From contig NC_015737.1 of assembly GCF_000270305.1 (NCBI RefSeq), positions 2,232,501-2,296,500 on the forward strand: DNA of 64,000 nucleotides, in the 5' to 3' direction. Of this stretch, positions 25,639-33,366 are shown piece by piece. Numbering within the stretch: the stretch's first letter is position 1; each line of letters starts with the position of its first letter. The notes beneath the pieces are model-generated. The model searched no databases. It saw only the letters and a program-made list of their open reading frames with translations, and was not told the DNA's origin. This DNA is from Clostridium sp. SY8519. GTDB lineage: Bacteria > Bacillota > Clostridia > Lachnospirales > Lachnospiraceae. The translations under genes and the position numbers were made by a program.

Positions 25639-28600
25639 CTACTGATTTTTGTGAATGTACCCCAGTTTTTCAAAATATCTGAGGTAAGCGGCAATCATTT
25701 TCCGGTCGATTGCCGGACAGCGAATCCCGGAACCGTTCAGCAGAAGGGAGGTCTGGGAGGTGTCGTAGGTGGTGTCGATTCCGGTGAAGTGCCGCAGAAT
25801 CCCCGGATTGGTCTCTGTGCCGGATTCAAAGAGACACTCCAGCACAGCCAGGGAATTGTCTTTGGAATCCGCCTGTTTTAAGCGGTGCCTCCAGAGAAGA
25901 AACGGCACATACTGAACCGGATAGCCACATTTGCGGATCTGTGCAACCAGCTCGCGGATCGGTACGGATTTCGGGTTAATGATATTGAAGGCCTCGTTGA
26001 CGGATTCCGGTTTGCGGCTGATGCAGGCGATGACGTCTGCCACATAATTCACAGGGGTCATATGCATGCAGTAAGATGTGCGGGGGATGCACTTCATCTG
26101 TATGATGCCCACGATGATCCGGCTGACCATGTCCTCCACGGCCCAGATGCCGTTGGAGGCACCGGTGATGTCTCCCGGCCGGTACACAGTGGCTTTCAGG
26201 CCGCGTCTGCGGGCAATGCCCACCAGTTTTTCCGATACCCACTTGGTTTCGGAATATGCCAGGGAAAATCCTTTGGAATGCAGCAGGGGATCGTTCTCAT
26301 AGACCCGTTTGCCCACGTTGTTCGGCGTATCGTAGACGCTGTAGGAGGATATAAACTGGTAATACTTGGGCTGCCCGTCGCAGGCGAAGCGCAGGGTTTC
26401 CACCGTGCCGCCCACATTGGTGGGTTTCAAGTATTCATAAGGGAATACGAAGTTCAGCAGGGCGCCGTTGTGGATGACAGTCTGAATCCGGTTGGACAGA
26501 TAGATGTACTGCGGATCGGGAATACCCAGATGTCTGCTGGACAGATCGCCGATCACCGGATACAGATATCTGTCGTAGGAGTCCTTCCACAGATGGTAGT
26601 GCTTCATATTGCGGATCAGCCGCTGACGGCCGTCCTCCGCGGAATCGGCACGCACCAGACAGTGGATTTCCAGCCCGTTTCCGGGATAGCGGCGGATCAG
26701 GGCGTCGATCAGATGGGCGCCCAGGAAACCGGTGGCGCCGGTAAGCAGGATCTTATTGCAGGCACCGATTTCCGTGCTGTAGTCGGATGTTACGCAGATC
26801 TGCGGATCCAGCCGGCATTCGTCCGCCAGGTTGGAAGACTTCTGGAGTACAATCTGGCCGGCCATGACAGCTTTCAGGTAATTGCTGATGCCCACGACGG
26901 AAGAATCCCGCAGCAGGGCGCGGAAGTCCAGCTTGACATGGAATTTCTGTTCGATGCTGTTTAACAGTTCAAATCCCATGAGTGAATCACCGCCCAGCTC
27001 CAGGAACGAATCGGTCAGGCTGAAATGGTCGATTTTTAAAACGTGGGAAAAGACCGATTTTACCTGCTGCAGCACTTCGTCCGCCAGGTCGATGGATTTG
27101 TCGATGAGCCCTCCTTCCGGTGTGCCGCCGGACAATCCGCTGCGGCTGGAATGGAGGACCTGCAGCTTGTTTTCTTCGTACATGGTTTTGGCCCGGGCAG
27201 TCTGCAGCTTGTTGTTGTCTGTGCGGGGCAGGGCGTGGAAGGGAACAAAGACCATATCGTAAAAAGAGAATCCGAAATGCTCGGAGACCGCGGCGTTTAC
27301 CTGGGAAATCCTGGCTTCAAAATCCTCTTCCGGATTGCATTCGATGACACAGATCATCCGCTCTTTGCCGTCTTTTTCCACAGAGAAAAATCCTATGGTG
27401 GAAGCGGCCAGGGCAGGTACCTTCTGGCGAATCAGAATCTGCAGGTCGTTGGGATAGATATTATGTCCGTTAACGATCAGCATCTCTTTGCGCCGGCCGG
27501 TAATATACAGATGGCCGTCATACAGAAAGCCCAGGTCACCGGTACGGTAAAACTCCCGGCCGGGGTAACCGTTCATGCGGATGTGGAAATTGCGGTTGGC
27601 GGGCGGATTTCCCCAATAGCCGTCTGCGACGCTGTCTCCGCTGATGAGAATCTCGCCGATGCGCAGATCCGGGAACACTTTGCCGGATTTCGGGCTGCCT
27701 ACCAGAATGGTCAGATCCTTCACCGGCCGTCCGATGCTGACGATTGCTTTGGCGTCCGGCGCATTGCTGAACTGAACGCGGTTGTTCTGGAAGGCTTTCT
27801 GGTCCAGCCGCAGTTCCCGGTATTCCCGCATGGTGAAGCTGGCCAGACAGGTGTTTTCTGCCAGACCGTAGCCGGGGGTCATGGAATTCGGATCCAGATG
27901 AAACATGGATACGAACTGATGCACAGAAGCCGCGCTGATATATTCGGAGCCGTTCATCAGATGGGTCATGTGGGACAGTTCGCAGCGGTCGGCTTCTTCC
28001 CGGGTGAAGATCCGCGTGCAGGCATCAAAAGCGGAGCCGGGCCCTACGGTCAGGTTCAGCTTGAATTCGGACAGCATACGCACCCACAGGCGCGGGTTGG
28101 AAAGAAACTGCAGGGTGGACAGGAAATAGACACTGGCGCTTTCCATGCAGATGGGCATCAGGATGGTCACCACCAGTCCGAGATTATGGAAAAAAGGAAC
28201 CCAGGTGCCCAGACGTCCATGCTGAAAATCACCGGCATGGTCGCACTGTTCCAGCTGTTTTTCCAGATTGCGCCGGGTGATCCGGACGCCTTTGGGCGCA
28301 CTGGTGGAACCGGAAGTATACTGCAGATAGACCAGGTCCTCCGGTCCGATCCGACGGATCACGTCATCATAAAAATAAGGACCAATCTGGTCCGCGTAGA
28401 TCCGTTTCATGCGCAGGGCGGTGAAAAGTGCTTCTTTGGCCAGCCGCTTGGCCAGGCTCTGACTGCTGCCGGCAGCCTGTTCCATGGAAAAATTGGAAAT
28501 CAGGGCCTTGGGACGGCAGGATTTTACGACGGAGATAAACCGTTCGGCTTTGCCTTCGTCAATGGGCGGCGGAATGACGGTAAATGTTACACCGGCCAGG

Positions 28601-28854
28601 ATACAGCCAAGGATGGAATACACAGTGGTGTCATCCTGCATGGAAAAGATCACCACCCGGTCGCCGCGCCGGATTTTTTTCTCCTGCAGCACATGGGCGA
28701 TGCCAAGGGCTCTCTGATACAGGCTGCGGAATGTGATCTCCTGTATGTCCCAGTCATCCCGTTCCGGGATATAGGTGAGAAACCGGTAAATAATGTGCTG
28801 CGGGTTCTGTTCTACGTGCTTTTTTAAAAGATCTATCACGGAATAATCGTTCAT
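25639..28854 (-). CDS. fatty acyl-AMP ligase - carrier protein - thioester reductase fusion
   Basis: 1071 residues in three parts. Residues about 1-585 form an adenylating domain of the FAAL type: YLQYTSGSTSAPKGV, WVPFFHNLGLVV, GYGLAENT, YRTGDLGFL and a C-terminal lysine in PRTDNNKLQ. Residues about 600-680 form a carrier domain with Ser624 in LELGGDSLMGF. Residues about 700-1071 form an NAD(P)H-dependent thioester reductase, with GATGFLG at 706-712 and YSETK at 867-871. This order activates a carboxylic acid, loads it on the carrier and releases it as an aldehyde or alcohol, as in carboxylic acid reductases; the FAAL-like domain points to a fatty acid. It is the first gene of the operon, with GAGGGAG before the ATG. 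No condensation domain is present. Confidence 0.85.
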   Translation of the reverse strand: MNDYSVIDLLKKHVEQNPQHIIYRFLTYIPERDDWDIQEITFRSLYQRALGIAHVLQEKKIRRGDRVVIFSMQDDTTVYSILGCILAGVTFTVIPPPIDEGKAERFISVVKSCRPKALISNFSMEQAAGSSQSLAKRLAKEALFTALRMKRIYADQIGPYFYDDVIRRIGPEDLVYLQYTSGSTSAPKGVRITRRNLEKQLEQCDHAGDFQHGRLGTWVPFFHNLGLVVTILMPICMESASVYFLSTLQFLSNPRLWVRMLSEFKLNLTVGPGSAFDACTRIFTREEADRCELSHMTHLMNGSEYISAASVHQFVSMFHLDPNSMTPGYGLAENTCLASFTMREYRELRLDQKAFQNNRVQFSNAPDAKAIVSIGRPVKDLTILVGSPKSGKVFPDLRIGEILISGDSVADGYWGNPPANRNFHIRMNGYPGREFYRTGDLGFLYDGHLYITGRRKEMLIVNGHNIYPNDLQILIRQKVPALAASTIGFFSVEKDGKERMICVIECNPEEDFEARISQVNAAVSEHFGFSFYDMVFVPFHALPRTDNNKLQTARAKTMYEENKLQVLHSSRSGLSGGTPEGGLIDKSIDLADEVLQQVKSVFSHVLKIDHFSLTDSFLELGGDSLMGFELLNSIEQKFHVKLDFRALLRDSSVVGISNYLKAVMAGQIVLQKSSNLADECRLDPQICVTSDYSTEIGACNKILLTGATGFLGAHLIDALIRRYPGNGLEIHCLVRADSAEDGRQRLIRNMKHYHLWKDSYDRYLYPVIGDLSSRHLGIPDPQYIYLSNRIQTVIHNGALLNFVFPYEYLKPTNVGGTVETLRFACDGQPKYYQFISSYSVYDTPNNVGKRVYENDPLLHSKGFSLAYSETKWVSEKLVGIARRRGLKATVYRPGDITGASNGIWAVEDMVSRIIVGIIQMKCIPRTSYCMHMTPVNYVADVIACISRKPESVNEAFNIINPKSVPIRELVAQIRKCGYPVQYVPFLLWRHRLKQADSKDNSLAVLECLFESGTETNPGILRHFTGIDTTYDTSQTSLLLNGSGIRCPAIDRKMIAAYLRYFEKLGYIHKNQ

Positions 28855-28889
28855 AGATGTCTCCCTCTTGTTCGTTTTGTACCTATTTA

Positions 28890-28918
28890 ATGATAATTGA
28901 TGCAGTGGGAGGTTTCAA
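28890..28918 (-). promoter_or_regulatory. promoter of the acyl-reductase/dehydratase operon
   Basis: On the minus strand, TTGAAA (28918-28913), a 17-bp spacer and TATCAT (28895-28890). The start lies near 28883, about 29 bases before the start codon at 28854. Confidence 0.75.
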
Positions 28919-28953
28919 GTGAAATAAGTCTAAACTGGAGGGGACGGGAATCA

Positions 28954-28968
28954 TTAATAATGTATTAA
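28954..28968. promoter_or_regulatory. candidate operator dyad between divergent promoters
   Basis: A perfect inverted repeat TTAATA-ATG-TATTAA, followed at once by a further TATTAAT. It lies between the -35 boxes of two divergent promoters, where a shared regulator could act. No regulator gene is adjacent. Confidence 0.4.
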
Positions 28969-28993
28969 GTTTTATTAATTCCGGGCGGAATTC

Positions 28994-29022
28994 TTGAAAA
29001 GAACATAAAATCATGGCACAAT
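28994..29022 (+). promoter_or_regulatory. promoter of the COG2426 membrane protein gene
   Basis: TTGAAA (28994-28999), a 17-bp spacer and CACAAT (29017-29022) with TGG as extended -10. Start near 29029, about 40 bases before the ATG. Confidence 0.65.
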
Positions 29023-29068
29023 ATGAAATCAGCAGATAGATACGCGCATATGAAAGGACTTTTTTTCT

Positions 29069-29572
29069 ATGGAAGCAGTACTGCACTTATTCCTGTCAAC
29101 GGTAGGAAATTATATTTCCAAACAGCTGGCAGTGTTTTTGGTGTCAATCTGTCCGGTCCTGGAGCTCCGGGCAGGGATCCTGGCATCTGTGGCTCTGAAA
29201 GTGCCGCTGATTCAGGCGATTCTTCTTTGTCTCATCGGCAACATCCTGCCGATGCCGTTTTTTATGTTTCTTCTGAAACGCCTGTTCGCCGCAGTCCGAA
29301 GGAGCCCGGGCAGACACAGATTTGCCGAGTGGATTGAACAGAAAGCATTGAGCAAAAAAAGCGAGCGGATGGAACGGACCGCGTTTTGGGGAATTGTAGC
29401 CTTTGTGGCCATCCCGCTTCCCGGAACCGGAGGCTGGTCCGGCGCGATTATCGCCTCGGCGCTGCGCATGGATGTCCGGAAAGCCACACTGGCCCTGTTC
29501 CTCGGCATGTGCATTGCCATGTCCATTATGGTACTGGTGTCTTACGGACTGATCGGGCATTTCGTGCATTAG
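29069..29572 (+). CDS. COG2426 family small membrane protein (putative small multidrug export)
   Basis: 167 residues with about four to five hydrophobic segments. PVLELRAGILASVAL and IPLPGTGGWSGAIIASAL are characteristic of the COG2426 family, annotated as small multidrug export proteins although the substrate is unproven. A positively charged cytoplasmic loop (about residues 70-98, KRLFAAVRRSPGRHR) separates the two halves. GAAAGGA precedes the ATG. It begins a + strand run towards lepB and may share a transcript with it. Confidence 0.75.
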   Translation: MEAVLHLFLSTVGNYISKQLAVFLVSICPVLELRAGILASVALKVPLIQAILLCLIGNILPMPFFMFLLKRLFAAVRRSPGRHRFAEWIEQKALSKKSERMERTAFWGIVAFVAIPLPGTGGWSGAIIASALRMDVRKATLALFLGMCIAMSIMVLVSYGLIGHFVH

Positions 29573-29632
29573 CCCGCGCCTGCCGCGTCCGGCAGATTCC
29601 GGCGGGGTCCGTATGACACAAAGGAGACAGTT

Positions 29633-30229
29633 ATGATTTTTCATCGCAGATACGAGGGCCTTGATTTCGGCAGAAGCAGGCGCAGACGCAAACCAGACAA
29701 AGAAATGATCCGAAAAAAGGCGGGCTGGGTATTCCGGATTGCGGCAGTGGCCGCATTTGCCTTTTTTCTTGTGTTTTTCTTCGGATACCGGATTACCATA
29801 TCCGGGTCATCCATGAAGAAGGTTCTGCAGGAAGGGGATCAGGTGCTGGTGAACCGGCTGGTCTATGAAATATCCGTGCCGAAAGAAGGGGATGTGATCG
29901 TCTTTGCCCCCAACGGCACCGGACGCAGCAGATATTCGGTCAAACGGGTCATTGCAGGCCCGACTGACACTGTGCAGGTAAAAGACGGTTTTCTGTATGT
30001 CAACGGAAAGAAATACCAGAAAGACGGAACCGATGTGGCAGTGGACAATCCCGGAGTCGCAGAAGAGAAAATAAAAGTAGGCGCGGATGAATATTTTGTG
30101 CTGGGCGATAATCTTTCCGGCAGTGAAGACAGCCGGTTTTCCAATATCGGGAATATTAATAAGTCAGAGATCGTGGGAAAGGCATGGCTGATTATCCGGC
30201 CGTTTTCCAGAATCGGAAGAGTACAGTAA
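29633..30229 (+). CDS. lepB: signal peptidase I
   Basis: 198 residues. An arginine-rich cytoplasmic N-terminus is followed by one membrane helix (about 32-51) and an extracellular catalytic domain. The nucleophile is Ser60 in SGSSMKKVL; the general-base lysine is in RYSVKRVIAG; FVLGDNLSGSEDSR is the conserved box E. It cleaves signal peptides of exported proteins such as those at 8232, 59688 and 60810. AAAGGAGACAG precedes the ATG at 29633. rbgA follows after 24 bases. Confidence 0.94.
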   Translation: MIFHRRYEGLDFGRSRRRRKPDKEMIRKKAGWVFRIAAVAAFAFFLVFFFGYRITISGSSMKKVLQEGDQVLVNRLVYEISVPKEGDVIVFAPNGTGRSRYSVKRVIAGPTDTVQVKDGFLYVNGKKYQKDGTDVAVDNPGVAEEKIKVGADEYFVLGDNLSGSEDSRFSNIGNINKSEIVGKAWLIIRPFSRIGRVQ

Positions 30230-30253
30230 TGCATCCGCAGAGAAGGAGATAAA

Positions 30254-31102
30254 ATGGAGTATCAGTGGTACCCCGGCCATATGGCCAAAGCGAAACGTCA
30301 GATGCAGGAAGATATCCGCCTGATAGATCTTGTCATCGAGCTGACAGACGCGAGAATTCCCCAGTCTGGCAGAAATCCGGATATTGATGCCCTGGGAAAA
30401 AACAAAGCCAGGCTGATTTTGCTCAATAAGGCTGATCTGGCGGACGAACGGTACAATCAGCAGTGGGTCAGCTATTATCAGAGCCTGGGATATGAAGCCC
30501 TGGGACTGGATGCCCGCAGCAGGAAATCCATGAACCGCATTACAGATGCGGTAATGTCCGCCTGCAGCGAAAAGCTGGAGCGTGACCGCAGGCGCGGAAT
30601 CCGCAACCGCCCGATCCGTGCCATGGTGGTGGGTATCCCCAATGTGGGAAAATCCACCTTTATTAATTCCTTTGCCGGCAAAGCGGCCGCTAAAACAGGA
30701 AACCGGCCGGGCGTCACCAAGGGCAAACAGTGGATCCGCCTGAATAAGACCCTGGAACTGCTGGACACACCGGGCATCCTGTGGCCGAAGTTTGAGGATC
30801 CCGGCGTCGGCCGGAATCTGGCCATGGTCGGATCCATGAATGATCAGATCCTGCCGCTGGACGAACTTTCCCTGGATCTGATCGCGTTTCTGACAGAGGC
30901 TTATCCGGGAGTGCTGGAGAAGCGGTACGGCACAGAGGAAACCGGCCGCCCGGTGGAAATCCTGGAGCGGATCGCCCGGGCCCGGCAGTGCATCAAAAAA
31001 GGATCCGAAATCGACTACGACAAGGCGGCGGCGCTGATTCTGGACGAATTCCGCTCCGGCAGGCTGGGACGCATTACCCTGGAACGGCCGGATACGGTTT
31101 GA
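30254..31102 (+). CDS. rbgA: ribosome biogenesis GTPase RbgA (YlqF)
   Basis: 282 residues. It is a circularly permuted GTPase: the NKAD (G4) motif at about residue 57 comes before the G1 motif GIPNVGKS (about residues 132-139) and the DTPG (G3) motif. It starts with the typical QWYPGHMAKAKRQ. RbgA promotes late 50S assembly in Gram-positive bacteria. The C-terminal region (about 190-282) is the helical ANTAR-like part. AGAAGGAG precedes the ATG, and rnhB follows 16 bases later. Confidence 0.95.
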   Translation: MEYQWYPGHMAKAKRQMQEDIRLIDLVIELTDARIPQSGRNPDIDALGKNKARLILLNKADLADERYNQQWVSYYQSLGYEALGLDARSRKSMNRITDAVMSACSEKLERDRRRGIRNRPIRAMVVGIPNVGKSTFINSFAGKAAAKTGNRPGVTKGKQWIRLNKTLELLDTPGILWPKFEDPGVGRNLAMVGSMNDQILPLDELSLDLIAFLTEAYPGVLEKRYGTEETGRPVEILERIARARQCIKKGSEIDYDKAAALILDEFRSGRLGRITLERPDTV

Positions 31103-31118
31103 TTTAGAGGAGAAATTT

Positions 31119-31883
31119 ATGCGCACAGGAGAAACAATTGCCTCCATACGGGCACAGCTGGACCGGACGCCGGACACGGAACTGGATCAGTTTATGGAAC
31201 GCTATGGTTCGGATCCCCGCAGCGGAGTGCAGCAGCTGGTGCAGCGGGCGGCAAGAAAAAAAGAAAAGCTTCGCGCCGAACAGGAGCGTGTGGAAGCGCT
31301 CTGCTATTATGAAAAAAAGTATGAGGATTACGCGATGATCTGCGGAATTGATGAAGCGGGCCGCGGCCCCTTGGCCGGGCCGGTAGTGGCCGGAGCGGTG
31401 GTTCTTCCGAAGGACTGCCGGATCTTATATATCAATGATTCCAAAAAACTTTCCCCGGGCAGAAGGGAAGAACTGTATGCGGTGATTCAGGAGCAGGCAG
31501 CTGCCTGGTCCGTCGGAATTGTGGGACCGGAGCGGATCGATGAAGTGAATATCCTGAATGCCACCTACGAAGCCATGACGCAGGCCATCCGGGGGCTTTC
31601 CCCGGAACCGGATCTGCTGCTGAATGACGCGGTGACGATTCCGCAGATAGATATTCCGCAGGTGCCGATTATCAAGGGGGACGCGAAAAGCATCAGCATC
31701 GGCGCCGCCAGTATTCTGGCAAAAGTAACCAGGGACCGGATCATGGTGGAATATGATAAAGTCTATCCGGAATATGGATTTGCCCAAAATAAAGGATACG
31801 GCGCGGCGTTTCATATCGAAGCCCTGAAACGTCTGGGCCCTACGCCGATTCACCGGCGTACGTTTATCACACATTTTATCTGA
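31119..31883 (+). CDS. rnhB: ribonuclease HII
   Basis: 254 residues. The first ~65 residues are a helical N-terminal extension common to many Firmicute RNase HII proteins. The catalytic core begins at GIDEAGRGPLAGPV, followed by NDSKKLSPG and KGDAKSISIGAASILAKVTRD. It removes RNA from RNA-DNA hybrids and misincorporated ribonucleotides. TTAGAGGAG precedes the ATG. It sits between rbgA and the YraN gene, a frequent arrangement. Confidence 0.95.
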   Translation: MRTGETIASIRAQLDRTPDTELDQFMERYGSDPRSGVQQLVQRAARKKEKLRAEQERVEALCYYEKKYEDYAMICGIDEAGRGPLAGPVVAGAVVLPKDCRILYINDSKKLSPGRREELYAVIQEQAAAWSVGIVGPERIDEVNILNATYEAMTQAIRGLSPEPDLLLNDAVTIPQIDIPQVPIIKGDAKSISIGAASILAKVTRDRIMVEYDKVYPEYGFAQNKGYGAAFHIEALKRLGPTPIHRRTFITHFI

Positions 31884-31941
31884 ACCCATCGTCAGAACCC
31901 TGCAGGACTCATGGAGAGAGGTTATGACAGGAGTGATTGCG

Positions 31942-32340
31942 ATGCGTGACAGAATTCCGTCACAGAATTTCACAGGAAACAAAAGAAATACAGGAACTGT
32001 ATACGAGCACAGAGCGGCCCGGTGGCTGACCTCCCGGGGGCATGAAATACTTGCCCTCAGTTTTTCCTGCAGATTCGGGGAAGTGGATGTAATCAGCCGG
32101 ATCGGAAATCTTCTGGTATTTTCAGAAGTAAAGTACCGGAGCACGCTTGCATACGGAAGTCCGGCCCAGGCCGTGACCCGTCAGAAACAGCGCCGCATCA
32201 GCAATGTGGCCTCCTGGTATCTGTACAGCCGCGGGTACGGTCCGGACACCCCCTGCCGTTTTGATGTGATCGCGGTATCGCCGGACAGCATCCAGGTCTA
32301 TGAAAACGCGTTCGGTTATCAGGGGGATTTTGACTACTGA
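31942..32340 (+). CDS. YraN/UPF0102 family nuclease-like protein
   Basis: 132 residues with an endonuclease-like fold: YEHRAARWLTSRGHEIL, FGEVDVISRIG and VFSEVKYRS, where D and E/K form a PD-(D/E)XK-type site. The cellular role is not settled for the family. The start at 31942 is preferred because CAGGAG (31928-31933) lies eight bases ahead; an ATG at 31924 has its purine run too close. The YraN family usually follows rnhB, as here. Confidence 0.88.
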   Translation: MRDRIPSQNFTGNKRNTGTVYEHRAARWLTSRGHEILALSFSCRFGEVDVISRIGNLLVFSEVKYRSTLAYGSPAQAVTRQKQRRISNVASWYLYSRGYGPDTPCRFDVIAVSPDSIQVYENAFGYQGDFDY

Positions 32341-32371
32341 CAGCAGCTGCAGAAGCAGACAGGAGAGACAG

Positions 32372-33226
32372 ATGTTTACATGGAAAACAGGCAGCAGCAT
32401 ACCGGAAGTGCGGCATCACAGCCTGAAAAACGGCACAGAACTTCCGGTTCTTGTATTTCCGGCACTGGAGCGTACCGGAATGGTCCGCCAGGCCTTTTCT
32501 ACCCGCCTGGGAGGCGTCAGTGAGGGCATTTATGCCACAATGAACCTGAAGTTCGAACTGCAGGATGATCCTTCCCGGGTCATGGAAAACTACCGCAGAA
32601 TCGCGGAAGCGCTGGGGACAGCACCGGATCGGTTCGTTGTGTCTGCCCAGACCCATACCGCCTGCGTGCGCCGTGTGACGGAAGAGGACGCGGGAAAGGG
32701 CGTGACCCGTCTTAGGGACTATACGGATGTGGACGGACTGGTGACCGATGTGCCCGGCCTGGTACTGGTGACACAGTTTGCCGACTGTGTGCCGCTGTAT
32801 TTTGTGGATCCGGTCCGGCGCGCCATCGGTCTGAGCCATTCCGGGTGGAAAGGAACGGTACAGCGGATGGGACAGGCAACGGTACGCAGGATGCAGGAGG
32901 AGTTCGGTACGGATCCGGCGGATCTGATCTGTGCCATCGGCCCCTCCATCTGCCAGAGCTGTTATGAGGTCAGCGAAGATGTGGCGGATCAGTTTTTCGC
33001 GGAATTTCCTTCCTGTGGAGAGGAGATCCTGCAGCCGGGAGCGGCGGGCAGGTATCAGCTGAATCTCTGGGAGGCAAACCGCCGGATTCTGATGGAGGCC
33101 GGTGTGCCCGGACCTCAGATTTCGGTCACCGGACTTTGTACCTGCTGCAACAGAAAACTGCTGTTTTCCCACCGCGCCACCCAGGGAAAGCGGGGCAATC
33201 TCGCGGCTTTTCTCGGGTTAAAATAA
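32372..33226 (+). CDS. pgeF: peptidoglycan editing factor / multi-copper-like purine nucleoside phosphorylase (PgeF/YfiH)
   Basis: 284 residues. The zinc- and substrate-site motifs are SAQTHTACV, QFADCVPLY, LSHSGWKGT and CTCC near the C-terminus, the signature of the YfiH/DUF152 (laccase-like) family. Members have purine nucleoside phosphorylase or adenosine deaminase activity and, in E. coli, affect peptidoglycan fidelity. The ATG at 32372 follows AGGAGA at 32361-32366; an upstream start at 32300 lies inside the previous gene. Confidence 0.9.
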   Translation: MFTWKTGSSIPEVRHHSLKNGTELPVLVFPALERTGMVRQAFSTRLGGVSEGIYATMNLKFELQDDPSRVMENYRRIAEALGTAPDRFVVSAQTHTACVRRVTEEDAGKGVTRLRDYTDVDGLVTDVPGLVLVTQFADCVPLYFVDPVRRAIGLSHSGWKGTVQRMGQATVRRMQEEFGTDPADLICAIGPSICQSCYEVSEDVADQFFAEFPSCGEEILQPGAAGRYQLNLWEANRRILMEAGVPGPQISVTGLCTCCNRKLLFSHRATQGKRGNLAAFLGLK

Positions 33227-33234
33227 GCAAGACC

Positions 33235-33263
33235 TTTACTTTTCCTTTTTCTTTGTGTAAAAT
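33235..33263 (+). promoter_or_regulatory. probable promoter of the ABC-F gene
   Basis: TTTACT (33235-33240), a 17-bp spacer and TAAAAT (33258-33263), giving a leader of nearly 100 bases that contains a GC-rich hairpin (about 33277-33305). Confidence 0.5.
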
Positions 33264-33366
33264 GCAGGTTGTGCCTGGACGCGGACCGGCTGCAAACCGG
33301 AGAAACGGCAGGAAATGCAGGCAAAGAAACCGAGCTGTTTGATAGTAATAAAGGAGTCCGATTCCT

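Noticed and set aside
27043..28827. A 594-codon plus-strand frame opposite the acyl-AMP ligase gene
   Set aside because: It lies fully antisense to a protein with clear domains and has no recognisable motifs or ribosome binding site. It results from the codon bias of the real gene.
33262..33342. A 26-codon leader peptide before the ABC-F gene
   Set aside because: Its ATG overlaps the predicted -10 box, so it would lie upstream of the transcript start.
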